A stretch of 64,000 bases of DNA from Streptomyces sp. NBC_01591 (GCF_035918155.1 NZ_CP109327.1:2976001-3040000), one strand, 5' to 3'. Shown: positions 46,150 to 55,420, counted from the first letter of the stretch. Notes: generated by a model from the sequence alone, not told the origin. Translations and numbers: made by a program.

Positions 46150-46470
46150 TTACTTCGCAGCCGCGGGGATACCGGTGACCTTGATCGCCGTGTACTGCTG
46201 GCGGTGACCCTGGCGACGGCGGTAGCCGGTCTTGTTCTTGTAGCGAAGGATGTCGATCTTCGCGCCCTTGTGGTGGTCCACGATCTCGGCCTGGACCTTG
46301 ATCCCGGCCAGCACCCACGGGTCGCTGGTCACGGCGTCGCCGTCGACCACGAGCAGGGTCGAGAGCTCGACCGTGTCGCCAACCTGGGCAGTGGAAATCT
46401 TGTCAACCTCAACGATGTCACCGACAGCAACCTTGTGCTGGCGGCCACCGCTGCGCACGATGGCGTACAC
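46150..46470 (-). CDS. rplU: 50S ribosomal protein L21
   Basis: 106 residues starting [20 protein letters not shown] with the C-terminal [18 protein letters not shown] signature. GTG start at 46470, preceded by a GAGAGAGA purine run. First gene of rplU-rpmA. Confidence 0.98.
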   Translation of the reverse strand: MYAIVRSGGRQHKVAVGDIVEVDKISTAQVGDTVELSTLLVVDGDAVTSDPWVLAGIKVQAEIVDHHKGAKIDILRYKNKTGYRRRQGHRQQYTAIKVTGIPAAAK

Positions 46471-46748
46471 GCGGATCTCTCTCTCGCTCGGAACGAAGCC
46501 CCTGATGCCAGCCGCTCACACGGGCCGGGGCCCGCGGTGATCCGAATGGACGAGCGGCCTCTCACCGATGAAGGGAGGGGGTTGCTCAGGGACAGGCGCA
46601 TGGAAACACGCCGAAGGGCAAGATTACGGGCCGCCGTCCGGAGGGTCAAACCGGGCCCTGTGTCCTTCCCCACCGCTCCCCCGTTCACTCCTGCCGGACC
46701 GCCGGCATTCCGCTGCCGGCACGGCCGAGGGGCCCGCGGCGGACCGGA
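46471..46748. other. rplU leader/promoter region
   Basis: A 278-bp gap between the rne terminator and rplU. It must contain the rplU-rpmA promoter and 5' leader. I see no coding ORF on the gene strand and cannot assign -35/-10 boxes with confidence. An r-protein leader structure is possible but not demonstrated by eye. Confidence 0.5.
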
Positions 46749-46794
46749 ACGGCCGGTGGGCCACACCCCTGTCGGAGTGTGGCCCACCGGCCGT
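46749..46794 (-). terminator. rne terminator
   Basis: ACGGCCGGTGGGCCACAC (46749-46766) pairs perfectly with GTGTGGCCCACCGGCCGT (46777-46794), an 18-bp stem with a 10-nt loop, about 60 bp after the rne stop. Confidence 0.88.
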
Positions 46795-46852
46795 CGTGCT
46801 GCGCCGTACGGCCGCGGAGGCGGCCTCCGAGGCCGTGAGGCCGTCCTGTCGC

Positions 46853-49800
46853 CTACGCCTCGGCGTCGGCCGAGACGGCGGGCTGCGGCGACTTCTCCGC
46901 GGCAGCGACCGTCTTCTTCGCTGCCGCCTTCTTGGCCGTCGTCTTCTTCGCGGCGGTCTTCTTGGCAGCCGTCTTCTTGGTGGCTGCCTTCTTGGCGGTG
47001 GCCTTCTTGGCGGTCTTGCGGGCCGCCTTCTTGGCCGGGGCCTCCGCCTCGGCGGTCTCGGCCGGCTCGGCGTCGGGCTTCGGCTCGACCGGGCCGGTCA
47101 CCACGACGACCTCCGCCCCGTCCGCACCGGCGGGCGAGCCCGCAGGGGCGGTGACCTTGCGGGTCACCCGGCGACGCGCACGCGGCGGGGCGGCCTCGGG
47201 GGCCACCTCCTCGGGTGCGGCCTCGGGCTGCGCGGCCTCGGCGACGGGTTCCGGCTGCTCGACCGGCTCGGCGGCCTGCACCGGGACGACCGGCTCGGGA
47301 ACGACCGGCTCGGCCTGGACCGGCGAGCCCGCCGGGGCGGTCGCCTTACGGGTCGCCCGACGGCGCGTACGGCCCTGGGGGGCCTCGGCCGCGGGGGCCT
47401 CCTCGACCACCGGGGCCGGGGCCTCGGCGGCCGGCTCCGGCTCCACGACCAGCTCGGGCTCCGCGACCTCGACCGGCTCCGGCTCGACGACGGCCGGGGC
47501 AGCGACGGCTGCGGCCTTCGGGGCGCCGGCCGGGGCCGATGCCTTACGGGTCGCACGACGACGGCCACGGCCGCGCGTGGCGGCCGCCTCGGCCTCGGCC
47601 GGGCTGCTGTACAGCTCCTCGTCCGGGACGAACTCCGGCTCGGGCAGCGCCACCGGGGCGGCCACCTCGGCAGCCACCTCGGCCTCGGTCTCGACCTCTG
47701 CCACGGCTTCGGCCTCGGCCACGTACTCGTGGTCGACGCCGCCCCGGCCGCGCTTCTTGGAACGCTTGCCGCCGCCACCGACCGAGGTCGGCTGCTCCAT
47801 GTGCACGATCACGCCGCGCCCGTTGCAGTGGACGCAGATCTCGGAGAAGGACTCCAGCAGACCCTGGCCCACCCGCTTGCGGGTCATCTGGACCAGGCCC
47901 AGCGACGTGACCTCGGCGACCTGGTGCTTCGTACGGTCGCGTCCCAGGCACTCCAGCAGGCGCCGCAGCACCAGGTCCCGGTTGGACTCCAGCACCATGT
48001 CGATGAAGTCGACGACGACGATGCCACCGAGGTCGCGCAGCCGCAGCTGGCGCACGATCTCCTCGGCCGCCTCCAGGTTGTTCTTGGTGACGGTCTCCTC
48101 GAGGTTTCCGCCCTGACCGGTGAACTTGCCGGTGTTGACGTCGACGACGACCATCGCCTCGGTCTTGTCGATCACCAGCGAGCCGCCGCTCGGCAGATAG
48201 ACCTTCCGGTCCAGCGCCTTCATCAGCTGCTCGTCGATCCGGTACGTCGCGAAGATGTCGACCTCGGAGGTCCACCGCGACAGGCGGTCCGTCAGGTCGG
48301 GAGCCACCTGCGAGACGTAGCCGTGGATGGTCTCCCACGCGTCGTCGCCGCTGACGATGACCTTCGAGAAGTCCTCGTTGAAGATGTCGCGGACGACCCG
48401 GACGGTCATGTCCGGCTCGCCGTAGAGCAGGGTCGGCGCATTGGAGCTGCCGGTGCTCTTCGACTTCTTCTGGATGTCCTCCCACTGCTGCTGGAGCCGC
48501 TCGACATCGCGGCGCAGCTCGTCCTCGCTCGCGCCCTCCGCGGCGGTGCGGACGATGACGCCCGCGTCCTCGGGGACGATCTTCTTGAGGATGGTCTTCA
48601 GCCGGGCCCGCTCGGTGTCGGGCAGCTTGCGGCTGATGCCGGTCATCGAGCCCTCGGGCACGTAGACCAGGTAGCGGCCGGGCAGCGAGACCTGGCTGGT
48701 CAGGCGGGCGCCCTTGTGGCCGATCGGGTCCTTGGTCACCTGGACGAGGACGGACTGGCCGGACTTGAGCGCGGTCTCGATACGACGCGGCCCGTGGGCC
48801 ATGCCGAGCGCCTCGAAGTTCACCTCACCGGCGTAGAGCACGGCGTTGCGGCCCTTGCCGATGTCGACGAAGGCGGCCTCCATGGACGGCAGTACGTTCT
48901 GCACCTTGCCCAGGTAGACGTTGCCGACGTAGCTGGTGGCCTGCTCCTTGTTGACGTAGTGCTCGACGAGCACGTTGTCCTCAAGAACGCCGATCTGGGT
49001 GCGCTCGCCGTTCTGGCGGACGACCATGACCCGCTCCACGGCCTCGCGGCGGGCCAGGAACTCGGCCTCGGTGATGATCGGGACGCGACGGCGGCCCTGC
49101 TCACGGCCCTCGCGGCGGCGCTGCTTCTTGGCCTCCATACGGGTCGAGCCCTTGATGGACTGGACCTCGTCGAAGCCGGTGCCGGGCTCGCGCTCTTCCT
49201 TCTTGCGGGGCTCGCGGACCTTGACGACCGTGCGCTCCGGGTCGTCCGTGCCGTTGTCGGCGTCGGCGGAGACATCCCCGCTGCGACGACGACGGCGGCG
49301 CCGGCGACGGCTGCTGCTCGATCCGGCGGCGGACGACTCGTGCTCCTCGTCCTCCTCCTCGGACTCCTGGGCGCGCTCCTGGTCGTCCTCGGCGTGGTCG
49401 GCGGCGGCCTCGTCGCCGTGCTGCTCCGCGGCCTCGTCACCCTCGTTGATCTCGCCACGACGGCGGCGACGGCCTCCGCGACGGCGACGGCGCGAGGGCC
49501 GGTCCCCGTACTCGTCCGTCTCGTCGCCCTCGTGCTCGGCGTCGGCCTCGTGCTCCGGCTCGTGCTCCTCCTCGGCCGGCTCCTCCACCACGGGCACGGC
49601 GGGGGCAGCGGGGGCGGCGGCCTGCTCGGGCTCGGCGGCCTCACCGCGACGGCGGCGACGGCGGCGCGAACCGCCCTGCGGCGCGGCCTCGGCGGCCGGG
49701 GTCTCGACGGTGGCCGTCGGCTCCTCGACCGTCTCGGTCTCTTCCTCGACCTCTTCGTAGCGCGACGCCGCAGCGGCGGCGGCCGCGGTCTCCGGGGTCT

Positions 49801-51028
49801 GGAACATCGGCTCGGCGAAGACCGGCGCCTGGAACACGGCCACGGCGGGGCGCGTGGCGCGACGGCTCTTGCGTACGGGCTCCTCGGCCTTGGCGGTGAA
49901 CTCCGGCCGGCCGGCGGCGGCGGTGGCCCGGCGGCGCTGACGGCCGCGCGGTGCGGCGTCCTCGGCCTCGGCGGGCTCGGCGGCGCGCTCCTCGGCGGCG
50001 GCCCCGGGGAGGCTGTCGCCGGTGTCCTCGGTGTCTTCGGCGGCCTTCGGCGCACCCGCCGGAGCGGTCGCCTTGCGCACCGCACGACGACGGCCGCGCG
50101 GGGCCTCGACGACCTCGGCGGGCTCTTCCTCAGCGGCCACGACGGGTTCGGCGGTCGCAGCAGGCGCCTCGATGGGCTGCGGCGCACCGGCCGGAGCCGA
50201 TGCCCTGCGCCGGGTGCGACCGCGCGGCGCGGCGGGCTCGGGCTCGGCGATCTCGGCAGCCGGCTCGGGCTCGGCGACGGCCGGTGCCTCTTCGACGATC
50301 TCCACGGCTTCGGCGGCCTGCGGCGCACCCGCCGGGGCCGTCGCCTTGCGCACCGCACGACGACGCGGACGCGCGGGCGCCGCCTCCGCCGGAACCTCGG
50401 CCTCGGCCACGGGCTCGGGCTCGGCGACAGGTGCGGCGGCCTCAGGGACCTCGGCGGCCTGCGGCGCACCCGCCGGAGCGGTCGCCTTGCGCACCGCACG
50501 ACGACGCGGACGCGCGGGCGCCGCCTCCGCCGGAACCTCGGCCTCGGCCACGGGCTCGGGCTCGGCGACAGGTGCGGCGGCCTCAGGGACCTCGGCGGCC
50601 TGCGGCGCACCCGCCGGAGCGGTCGCCTTGCGGACCGCACGACGACGCGGACGCGCGGGCGCCGCCTCCGCCGGAACCTCGGCCTCGGCCACGGGCTCGG
50701 GCTCGGCGACAGGTGCGGCGGCCTCGGGGACCTCGGCGGCCTGCGGCGCACCCGCCGGAGCGGTCGCCTTGCGGACCGCGCGACGGCGCGTACGGGCGGG
50801 CGGCGCGGCTTCTTCCGACGCGGCGCTCTCGGCGTCGGCGGGCTGGCTGTCGGACACTGCGGCGTCAACGGCCGGTATGGCCGGCGCGGCTGCGCCCGGT
50901 GTCTCCGCCACCGGCGGACCGGCCGGGCGGGACGCTGCGCGGCGCCTGCGGCGCGGCGGCAGCTTGTCGCCGGGTGCGTTGTTCTCTTCGGCGTTCCCGG
51001 TCGTGCCGGGTTCGTTGGACTGGGGCAT
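46853..51028 (-). CDS. rne: Ribonuclease E/G with large disordered extensions
   Basis: 1391 residues. The N-terminal about 600 residues are low-complexity Ala/Pro/Glu/Arg with tandem 47-residue repeats. A central catalytic core follows: S1 domain (GNVYLGKVQNVLPSMEAAFV), DNase-I-like domain with catalytic VVVDVNTGKFTG and GIVVVDFIDM, and the Zn-link CVHCNGRG. A long C-terminus with RATRKAxAPAG motifs and a Lys/Ala tail (AAKKTAAKKTTAKKAAAKK) completes it. It is the main mRNA-decay and rRNA-processing endonuclease; S. coelicolor RNase ES has the same layout with a central core. The ATG at 51028 has GGAGA upstream. Confidence 0.95.
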   Translation of the reverse strand: MPQSNEPGTTGNAEENNAPGDKLPPRRRRRAASRPAGPPVAETPGAAAPAIPAVDAAVSDSQPADAESAASEEAAPPARTRRRAVRKATAPAGAPQAAEVPEAAAPVAEPEPVAEAEVPAEAAPARPRRRAVRKATAPAGAPQAAEVPEAAAPVAEPEPVAEAEVPAEAAPARPRRRAVRKATAPAGAPQAAEVPEAAAPVAEPEPVAEAEVPAEAAPARPRRRAVRKATAPAGAPQAAEAVEIVEEAPAVAEPEPAAEIAEPEPAAPRGRTRRRASAPAGAPQPIEAPAATAEPVVAAEEEPAEVVEAPRGRRRAVRKATAPAGAPKAAEDTEDTGDSLPGAAAEERAAEPAEAEDAAPRGRQRRRATAAAGRPEFTAKAEEPVRKSRRATRPAVAVFQAPVFAEPMFQTPETAAAAAAASRYEEVEEETETVEEPTATVETPAAEAAPQGGSRRRRRRRGEAAEPEQAAAPAAPAVPVVEEPAEEEHEPEHEADAEHEGDETDEYGDRPSRRRRRGGRRRRRGEINEGDEAAEQHGDEAAADHAEDDQERAQESEEEDEEHESSAAGSSSSRRRRRRRRRSGDVSADADNGTDDPERTVVKVREPRKKEEREPGTGFDEVQSIKGSTRMEAKKQRRREGREQGRRRVPIITEAEFLARREAVERVMVVRQNGERTQIGVLEDNVLVEHYVNKEQATSYVGNVYLGKVQNVLPSMEAAFVDIGKGRNAVLYAGEVNFEALGMAHGPRRIETALKSGQSVLVQVTKDPIGHKGARLTSQVSLPGRYLVYVPEGSMTGISRKLPDTERARLKTILKKIVPEDAGVIVRTAAEGASEDELRRDVERLQQQWEDIQKKSKSTGSSNAPTLLYGEPDMTVRVVRDIFNEDFSKVIVSGDDAWETIHGYVSQVAPDLTDRLSRWTSEVDIFATYRIDEQLMKALDRKVYLPSGGSLVIDKTEAMVVVDVNTGKFTGQGGNLEETVTKNNLEAAEEIVRQLRLRDLGGIVVVDFIDMVLESNRDLVLRRLLECLGRDRTKHQVAEVTSLGLVQMTRKRVGQGLLESFSEICVHCNGRGVIVHMEQPTSVGGGGKRSKKRGRGGVDHEYVAEAEAVAEVETEAEVAAEVAAPVALPEPEFVPDEELYSSPAEAEAAATRGRGRRRATRKASAPAGAPKAAAVAAPAVVEPEPVEVAEPELVVEPEPAAEAPAPVVEEAPAAEAPQGRTRRRATRKATAPAGSPVQAEPVVPEPVVPVQAAEPVEQPEPVAEAAQPEAAPEEVAPEAAPPRARRRVTRKVTAPAGSPAGADGAEVVVVTGPVEPKPDAEPAETAEAEAPAKKAARKTAKKATAKKAATKKTAAKKTAAKKTTAKKAAAKKTVAAAEKSPQPAVSADAEA
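50323..50787. repeat. Tandem 141-bp near-identical repeats in rne
   Basis: The unit beginning GCGCACCCGCCGG recurs at 50323, 50464, 50605 and 50746, exactly 141 bp apart, giving three full units and the start of a fourth. Units 2 and 3 differ at two positions by eye and unit 1 at a few more. Each encodes 47 residues with RAVRKATAPAGAPQAAEVPE and a Glu/Pro/Ala linker. Confidence 0.92.
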
Positions 51029-51259
51029 GCGGGCGGTTCTCCCGTCAGGCTCCCGGGCGCCGCGTCTGTTTCCGGTCCGGCACGGTCCGCGTGATGTACG
51101 CGGCTCCGCCGTCCGGGGCGCGGGCGCCGCACGGGAACTCAATGTCTGGCTCGCCGGTTCCGTACGCGATGTGCGTACGGCCTGGCGAAAGTCTTATGGG
51201 TCATCGCGCGGCCCGAACCGGATGGCTCCCGAATCGAAGGCTGCGCTGCAACGACCGCC

Positions 51260-52168
51260 TTACGCGGAACCTGCACCTTCCGGCGCCGTCGCGACGGCGG
51301 TCCCGGCGGCCGTGGATGGAGCGGCCGGGGCTGCCTCGCGGTCGGGCGCGAGCGGGTCGGTCACCGTGCCGGACCCCTCGTCGAAGAGCCCCTGCGCCAG
51401 CCTGGTCACCGCTGCGGGGACCGGCGGCGCCAGGTCGGCCACAACGCGGAGACCGGACAGGACGTCGTCAGGTCGCACGGCAGGTGTCACGTGCCGAACA
51501 ACCAGCCGCAGTATCGCACAGGGCCTGTCCTCGGGCCTATCAGCCTGTGGATCAAGGGCCTGCAGGTCGACCACGGCGGCACGGGCGTCGAAGGTGCGCA
51601 TGCCGTTCTTCGCGCGGCGCTGGACCTCGACGGTCTCCGCCTCGTTGAAGGCGGCCACGGCCTCGGCCGCGTCCGCCACGGCGACACCGTCGAGACGCAG
51701 TTCCCAGACGGAGGCGGTCAGCCGGTCGGCGAGACCCGAGGTGCGGGCCTCCACGGCATCGGTGATGTCGAGACCGTCCGGCAGCGAGGCGTTGAGCAGA
51801 TCCCGCAGTACGGCCGGATCGCGGGCCTCGGTGAGGGCGATCTCCAGGAATTCGGCTTCGCTGCCCGTGCCGGTCGGGGCGGCGTTGGCGTACGACACCT
51901 TCGGGTGCGGGGTGAAGCCGGCCGAGTAGGCCATGGGCACCTCGGAGCGGCGCAGTGCCCGCTCGAAGGCGCGCTGGAAGTCGCGGTGACTGGTGAACCG
52001 GAGGCGGCCGCGCTTCGTGTAGCGCAGTCGGATGCGCTGCACTGCCGGTGCGGGCGGCGGGCCTTCGGGCTGTCGCTTGCCCAGTGGTTCTTCTCCTCGG
52101 TGCGGGGCGGACGCGGTGGCGCGCCGCCCTCGAAATGCGGGTGGCCCGGGGTGTCCGGTCCGGCTCAC
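51260..52168 (-). CDS. TIGR03936/DUF2344 family radical-SAM-associated protein
   Basis: 302 residues as read from GTG 52168. The core begins QRIRLRYTKRGRLRFTSHRDFQ, with PMAYSAGFTPHPKVSYANA, both typical of DUF2344. The partner radical SAM protein (TIGR03960) lies upstream at 53445-55370, the usual pairing. The GTG overlaps the preceding stop as GTGA. However, the first 28 residues look non-homologous, and a CTG at 52084 with GGAGAAGAA just upstream gives the family-like start LGKRQPEGPPPAP. Function is unknown; tRNA/rRNA-related roles have been suggested for the pair. Confidence 0.88.
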   Translation of the reverse strand: MSRTGHPGPPAFRGRRATASAPHRGEEPLGKRQPEGPPPAPAVQRIRLRYTKRGRLRFTSHRDFQRAFERALRRSEVPMAYSAGFTPHPKVSYANAAPTGTGSEAEFLEIALTEARDPAVLRDLLNASLPDGLDITDAVEARTSGLADRLTASVWELRLDGVAVADAAEAVAAFNEAETVEVQRRAKNGMRTFDARAAVVDLQALDPQADRPEDRPCAILRLVVRHVTPAVRPDDVLSGLRVVADLAPPVPAAVTRLAQGLFDEGSGTVTDPLAPDREAAPAAPSTAAGTAVATAPEGAGSA

Positions 52169-53364
52169 CCCCGCTCGGCGTTCTTCTCTCCGAGCGAGGA
52201 GATCTCTGGTTCGGGCGCCGCGCTGGGCACAGTCGTTGTACTACCCAGAGTACGCGCAAGGGCCCCTCCCGGTTCCCGGGGCTCGGGCGCCCCCTGCCCG
52301 CCGACCAGCGCCCGCCATGCGTCACGCCGTGCCCGGCGCACGGTCTCGCCCGCCGAGCGCAGCGCCGACCGGGCCGCGCGCCCCGCCTCGGCGGCGGCCC
52401 GCCTGGCCGGGGCCCAGACCTGGTCGCGCACGAAATGTCCCACCGGTGTGCAGACCGTGCGGTAGACCCAGGTCACCGGCGCACCGACCAGATGCCAGGC
52501 CAGCCAGGCGACGGCCCGGCCGACGGCCCGCGAGATGTACCCCGCGATGCGCCAGGCGACGCCGAGGGCCGCGGCGATCTCCCGGCCGACCGGGGCCAGG
52601 ACCCGCCGGTACAGCCAACGCAGCGGCGCGACCAGCAGGGTCGTGACCAGCCACACCACCGCCGTCCACAGGCCGGTCCCGATGGCCGCGATCCCGCGCG
52701 CCAGCCGGTCGAGCAGCCAGGCGATGCCGTGGCCGAGCGGCGTGAGGACTTCCCGGTACACCCAGCCCAGCGGCCGTACGACCAGGTGCTCGGCCAGCCA
52801 GGCGGCAGCGAGCGCGAGGGGCACCAGGACGTACCGCCACAGGCCGGTCACCGGCCAGACGAAGAGAGCGGTGAGAACCCAGCCGACGGCCGTACGGATC
52901 CCCCGTCCGGCGGGTGCGAGCAGCGCCCGGTACACCCACCGCAGCCCGTGTCCGACCGGGGTGAGCACCGACTCGTACAGCCACACCACCGGCACCACCA
53001 GCCCGTACCGCACCGCGGGCACCAGCACATACCGCCAGAGCGCGACCCACGGCCACACGAAGACCGCCGCGGCCAGCCACAGCAGCGCATGGCCGAGCGG
53101 GGTGAGCACCGACTCGTACAACCAGACGGCGGGGATCACCACCAGCGTCCCGAACAGCCAGGACAGGGCGCGGCCCAGCGGACGCAGCAGGGTCCGGTCG
53201 ACGGCGCGGCCCGCCACCACCAGGGCGTCCCAGATCATCCGTACGGGCAGCACGACGACCAGCACCACGATCCGTACCGGAATCCGGATCAGCGTGGTCA
53301 GACAGCCCTCGCCGGGTTCGTAATGCGCGGGGGCCTGGTGCTCGCCGTAGTCCATGCCGTACAT
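52165..53364 (-). CDS. Repeat-containing membrane protein of unknown function
   Basis: 399 residues. Between residues 50 and 315 it consists of hydrophobic helices separated by copies of W-[LV]-Y-x-x-[VL]-L-x-P-x-G-[HR]. Clear examples are WLYESVLTPLGH (81), WLYESVLTPVGH (128), WVYRALLAPAGR (143), WVYREVLTPLGH (201), WLYRRVLAPVGR (250) and WVYRTVCTPVGH (299). A second unit, FVWPxxxLWRYVLVP, occurs at about 102 and 168. A basic Ala/Arg helix and a disordered tail follow. No family is recognised. Start ATG 53364, or 53355 in frame. It overlaps the DUF2344 gene by 4 bp and begins 5 bp after a terminator hairpin. Confidence 0.82.
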   Translation of the reverse strand: MYGMDYGEHQAPAHYEPGEGCLTTLIRIPVRIVVLVVVLPVRMIWDALVVAGRAVDRTLLRPLGRALSWLFGTLVVIPAVWLYESVLTPLGHALLWLAAAVFVWPWVALWRYVLVPAVRYGLVVPVVWLYESVLTPVGHGLRWVYRALLAPAGRGIRTAVGWVLTALFVWPVTGLWRYVLVPLALAAAWLAEHLVVRPLGWVYREVLTPLGHGIAWLLDRLARGIAAIGTGLWTAVVWLVTTLLVAPLRWLYRRVLAPVGREIAAALGVAWRIAGYISRAVGRAVAWLAWHLVGAPVTWVYRTVCTPVGHFVRDQVWAPARRAAAEAGRAARSALRSAGETVRRARRDAWRALVGGQGAPEPREPGGALARTLGSTTTVPSAAPEPEISSLGEKNAERG

Positions 53365-53368
53365 GACG

Positions 53369-53406
53369 CGAAGGCCCGGTCCGGAGTTTCCCGGACCGGG
53401 CCTTCG
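53369..53406 (-). terminator. Terminator after the radical SAM gene
   Basis: CGAAGGCCCGGTCCGG (53369-53384) pairs perfectly with CCGGACCGGGCCTTCG (53391-53406), a 16-bp stem. It lies 39 bp after the radical SAM stop and immediately before the start of the repeat membrane protein. Confidence 0.82.
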
Positions 53407-53444
53407 TCATCGAGCTGTCATCTGCGGGGACGCGCTCGCGGCGG

Positions 53445-55370
53445 CTACTTCACGACCGACAGCGGCAGCAGCTTCTTGCCGGTCGGGCCGATCTGGATGC
53501 TGGTGTCCATCTGCGGGCAGACGCCGCAGTCGAAGCACGGGGTCCAGCGGCAGTCCTCGACCTCGGTCTCGTCGAGCGAGTCCTGCCAGTCCTCCCAGAG
53601 CCAGTCCTTGTCGAGGCCGGAGTCCAGGTGGTCCCAGGGCAGGACCTCCTCGTAGGTCCGCTCGCGGGTGGTGTACCAGTCGACGTCCACGCCGTACTCG
53701 GGCAGCGTCTTCTCGGCGGCGGTCATCCAGCGGTCGTAGCTGAAGTGCTCGCGCCAGCCGTCGAAGCGGCCGCCGGACTCGTAGACCGCGCGGATGACGG
53801 AGCCGACGCGCCGGTCGCCGCGCGAGAGCAGGCCCTCGACGATGCCGGGCTTGCCGTCGTGGTAGCGGAAGCCGATGGAGCGGCCGTACTTCTTGTCGCC
53901 GCGGATCTTGTCGCGGAGCTTGGTGAGCCGGGCGTCGGTCTCCTCGGCGCTCAGCTGCGGGGCCCACTGGAACGGCGTGTGCGGCTTGGGCACGAAACCG
54001 CCGATGGAGACGGTGCAGCGGATGTCGTTCTGCCCGGAGACCTCGCGGCCCTTGGCGATCACATTGACCGCCATGTCGCCGATCTGGAGGACGTCCTCGT
54101 CGGTCTCGGTGGGCAGGCCGCACATGAAGTACAGCTTCACCTGGCGCCAGCCGTTGCCGTACGCGGTGGCGACGGTACGGATGAGGTCCTCTTCCGAGAC
54201 CATCTTGTTGATGACCTTGCGCATGCGCTCGGAGCCGCCCTCGGGGGCGAAGGTGAGACCGGAGCGGCGGCCGTTGCGGGTCAGCTCGTTGGCCAGGTCC
54301 ACGTTGAACGCGTCGACGCGGGTGGACGGCAGCGAGAGGCCGATCTTGTCCTCGGTGTACCGGTCGGCGAGGCCCTTGGCGATCTCCCCGATCTCGGTGT
54401 GGTCCGCGGAGGAGAGCGAGAGCAGGCCGACCTCCTCGAAGCCGGTCGCCTTGAGGCCCTTCTCGACCATCTCGCCGATGCCGGTGATGCTTCGCTCCCG
54501 CACGGGGCGCGTGATCATGCCGGCCTGGCAGAAACGGCAGCCGCGGGTGCAGCCGCGGAAGATCTCGACGGACATCCGCTCGTGGACGGTCTCGGCGAGG
54601 GGCACGAGGGGCTGCTTCGGGTACGGCCACTCGTCGAGGTCCATCACGGTGTGCTTGGACACCCGCCACGGCACGCCCGACTTGTTGGGCACGACGCGTC
54701 CGATGCGCCCGTCCGGGAGGTACTCGACGTCGTAGAAGCCCGGGACGTAGACGCCGCCGGTCTTCGCGAGGCGGAAGAGCACCTCCTCGCGGCCGCCGGG
54801 GCGGCCCTCGGCCTTCCAGGCGCGGACGATCTCGGTGATCTCCAGGACGGCCTGCTCGCCGTCGCCGACGACCGCGCAGTCGATGAACTCGGCGATCGGC
54901 TCGGGGTTGAACGCGGCGTGGCCGCCGGCCAGCACGATCGGGTCGTCGACGGTGCGGTCCCGGGCCTCCAGCGGGATGCCCGCGAGATCCAGGGCGGTGA
55001 GCATGTTGGTGTAGCCGAGCTCGGTGGAGAAGCTCAGCCCGAAGACGTCGAACGCCTTGACCGGGCGGTGGCTGTCCACGGTGAACTGCGGGACCTTGTG
55101 CTCGCGCATCAGCTCCTCGAGGTCCGGCCACACGCTGTAGGTGCGCTCGGCGAGGACGCCCTGGCGCTCGTTGAGCACCTCGTAGAGGATCATGACGCCC
55201 TGGTTGGGGAGCCCGACCTCGTACGCGTCCGGGTACATCAGTGCCCAGCGGACGTCGCATTCGTCCCACGGCTTGACGGTGGAGTTCAGTTCACCGCCGA
55301 CGTACTGGATGGGCTTCTGCACATGCGGGAGCAGAGCTTCGAGCTGTGGGAAGACCGAATCGACAGACAT
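53445..55370 (-). CDS. TIGR03960-family B12-binding-type radical SAM protein
   Basis: 641 residues. An N-terminal cobalamin-binding-like domain (ALMYPDAYEVGLPNQGVMIL) is followed by a radical SAM domain with CTRGCRFC (CxxxCxxC). Further cysteines occur near the C-terminus (CRWTPCFDCGVCPQ). It is paired with the DUF2344 protein downstream; in some bacteria the two are fused. The reaction is not known. The ATG at 55370 (MSVDSVFPQLEALLPH) is chosen; the upstream open frame is arginine/proline-rich read-through of the antisense type. Confidence 0.93.
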   Translation of the reverse strand: MSVDSVFPQLEALLPHVQKPIQYVGGELNSTVKPWDECDVRWALMYPDAYEVGLPNQGVMILYEVLNERQGVLAERTYSVWPDLEELMREHKVPQFTVDSHRPVKAFDVFGLSFSTELGYTNMLTALDLAGIPLEARDRTVDDPIVLAGGHAAFNPEPIAEFIDCAVVGDGEQAVLEITEIVRAWKAEGRPGGREEVLFRLAKTGGVYVPGFYDVEYLPDGRIGRVVPNKSGVPWRVSKHTVMDLDEWPYPKQPLVPLAETVHERMSVEIFRGCTRGCRFCQAGMITRPVRERSITGIGEMVEKGLKATGFEEVGLLSLSSADHTEIGEIAKGLADRYTEDKIGLSLPSTRVDAFNVDLANELTRNGRRSGLTFAPEGGSERMRKVINKMVSEEDLIRTVATAYGNGWRQVKLYFMCGLPTETDEDVLQIGDMAVNVIAKGREVSGQNDIRCTVSIGGFVPKPHTPFQWAPQLSAEETDARLTKLRDKIRGDKKYGRSIGFRYHDGKPGIVEGLLSRGDRRVGSVIRAVYESGGRFDGWREHFSYDRWMTAAEKTLPEYGVDVDWYTTRERTYEEVLPWDHLDSGLDKDWLWEDWQDSLDETEVEDCRWTPCFDCGVCPQMDTSIQIGPTGKKLLPLSVVK

Positions 55371-55420
55371 CGCGAACTTTCGAGAGCCGGCAAGGGTGAC
55401 CATCAAGCGTACCCCGATGC

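Noticed and set aside
46568..51094. A 1508-codon open frame on the plus strand, antisense to rne.
   Set aside because: It is the mirror of a GC-rich, repeat-rich gene; its product is a Gly/Leu/Arg-rich low-complexity sequence with no domain. The minus strand encodes a complete RNase E.
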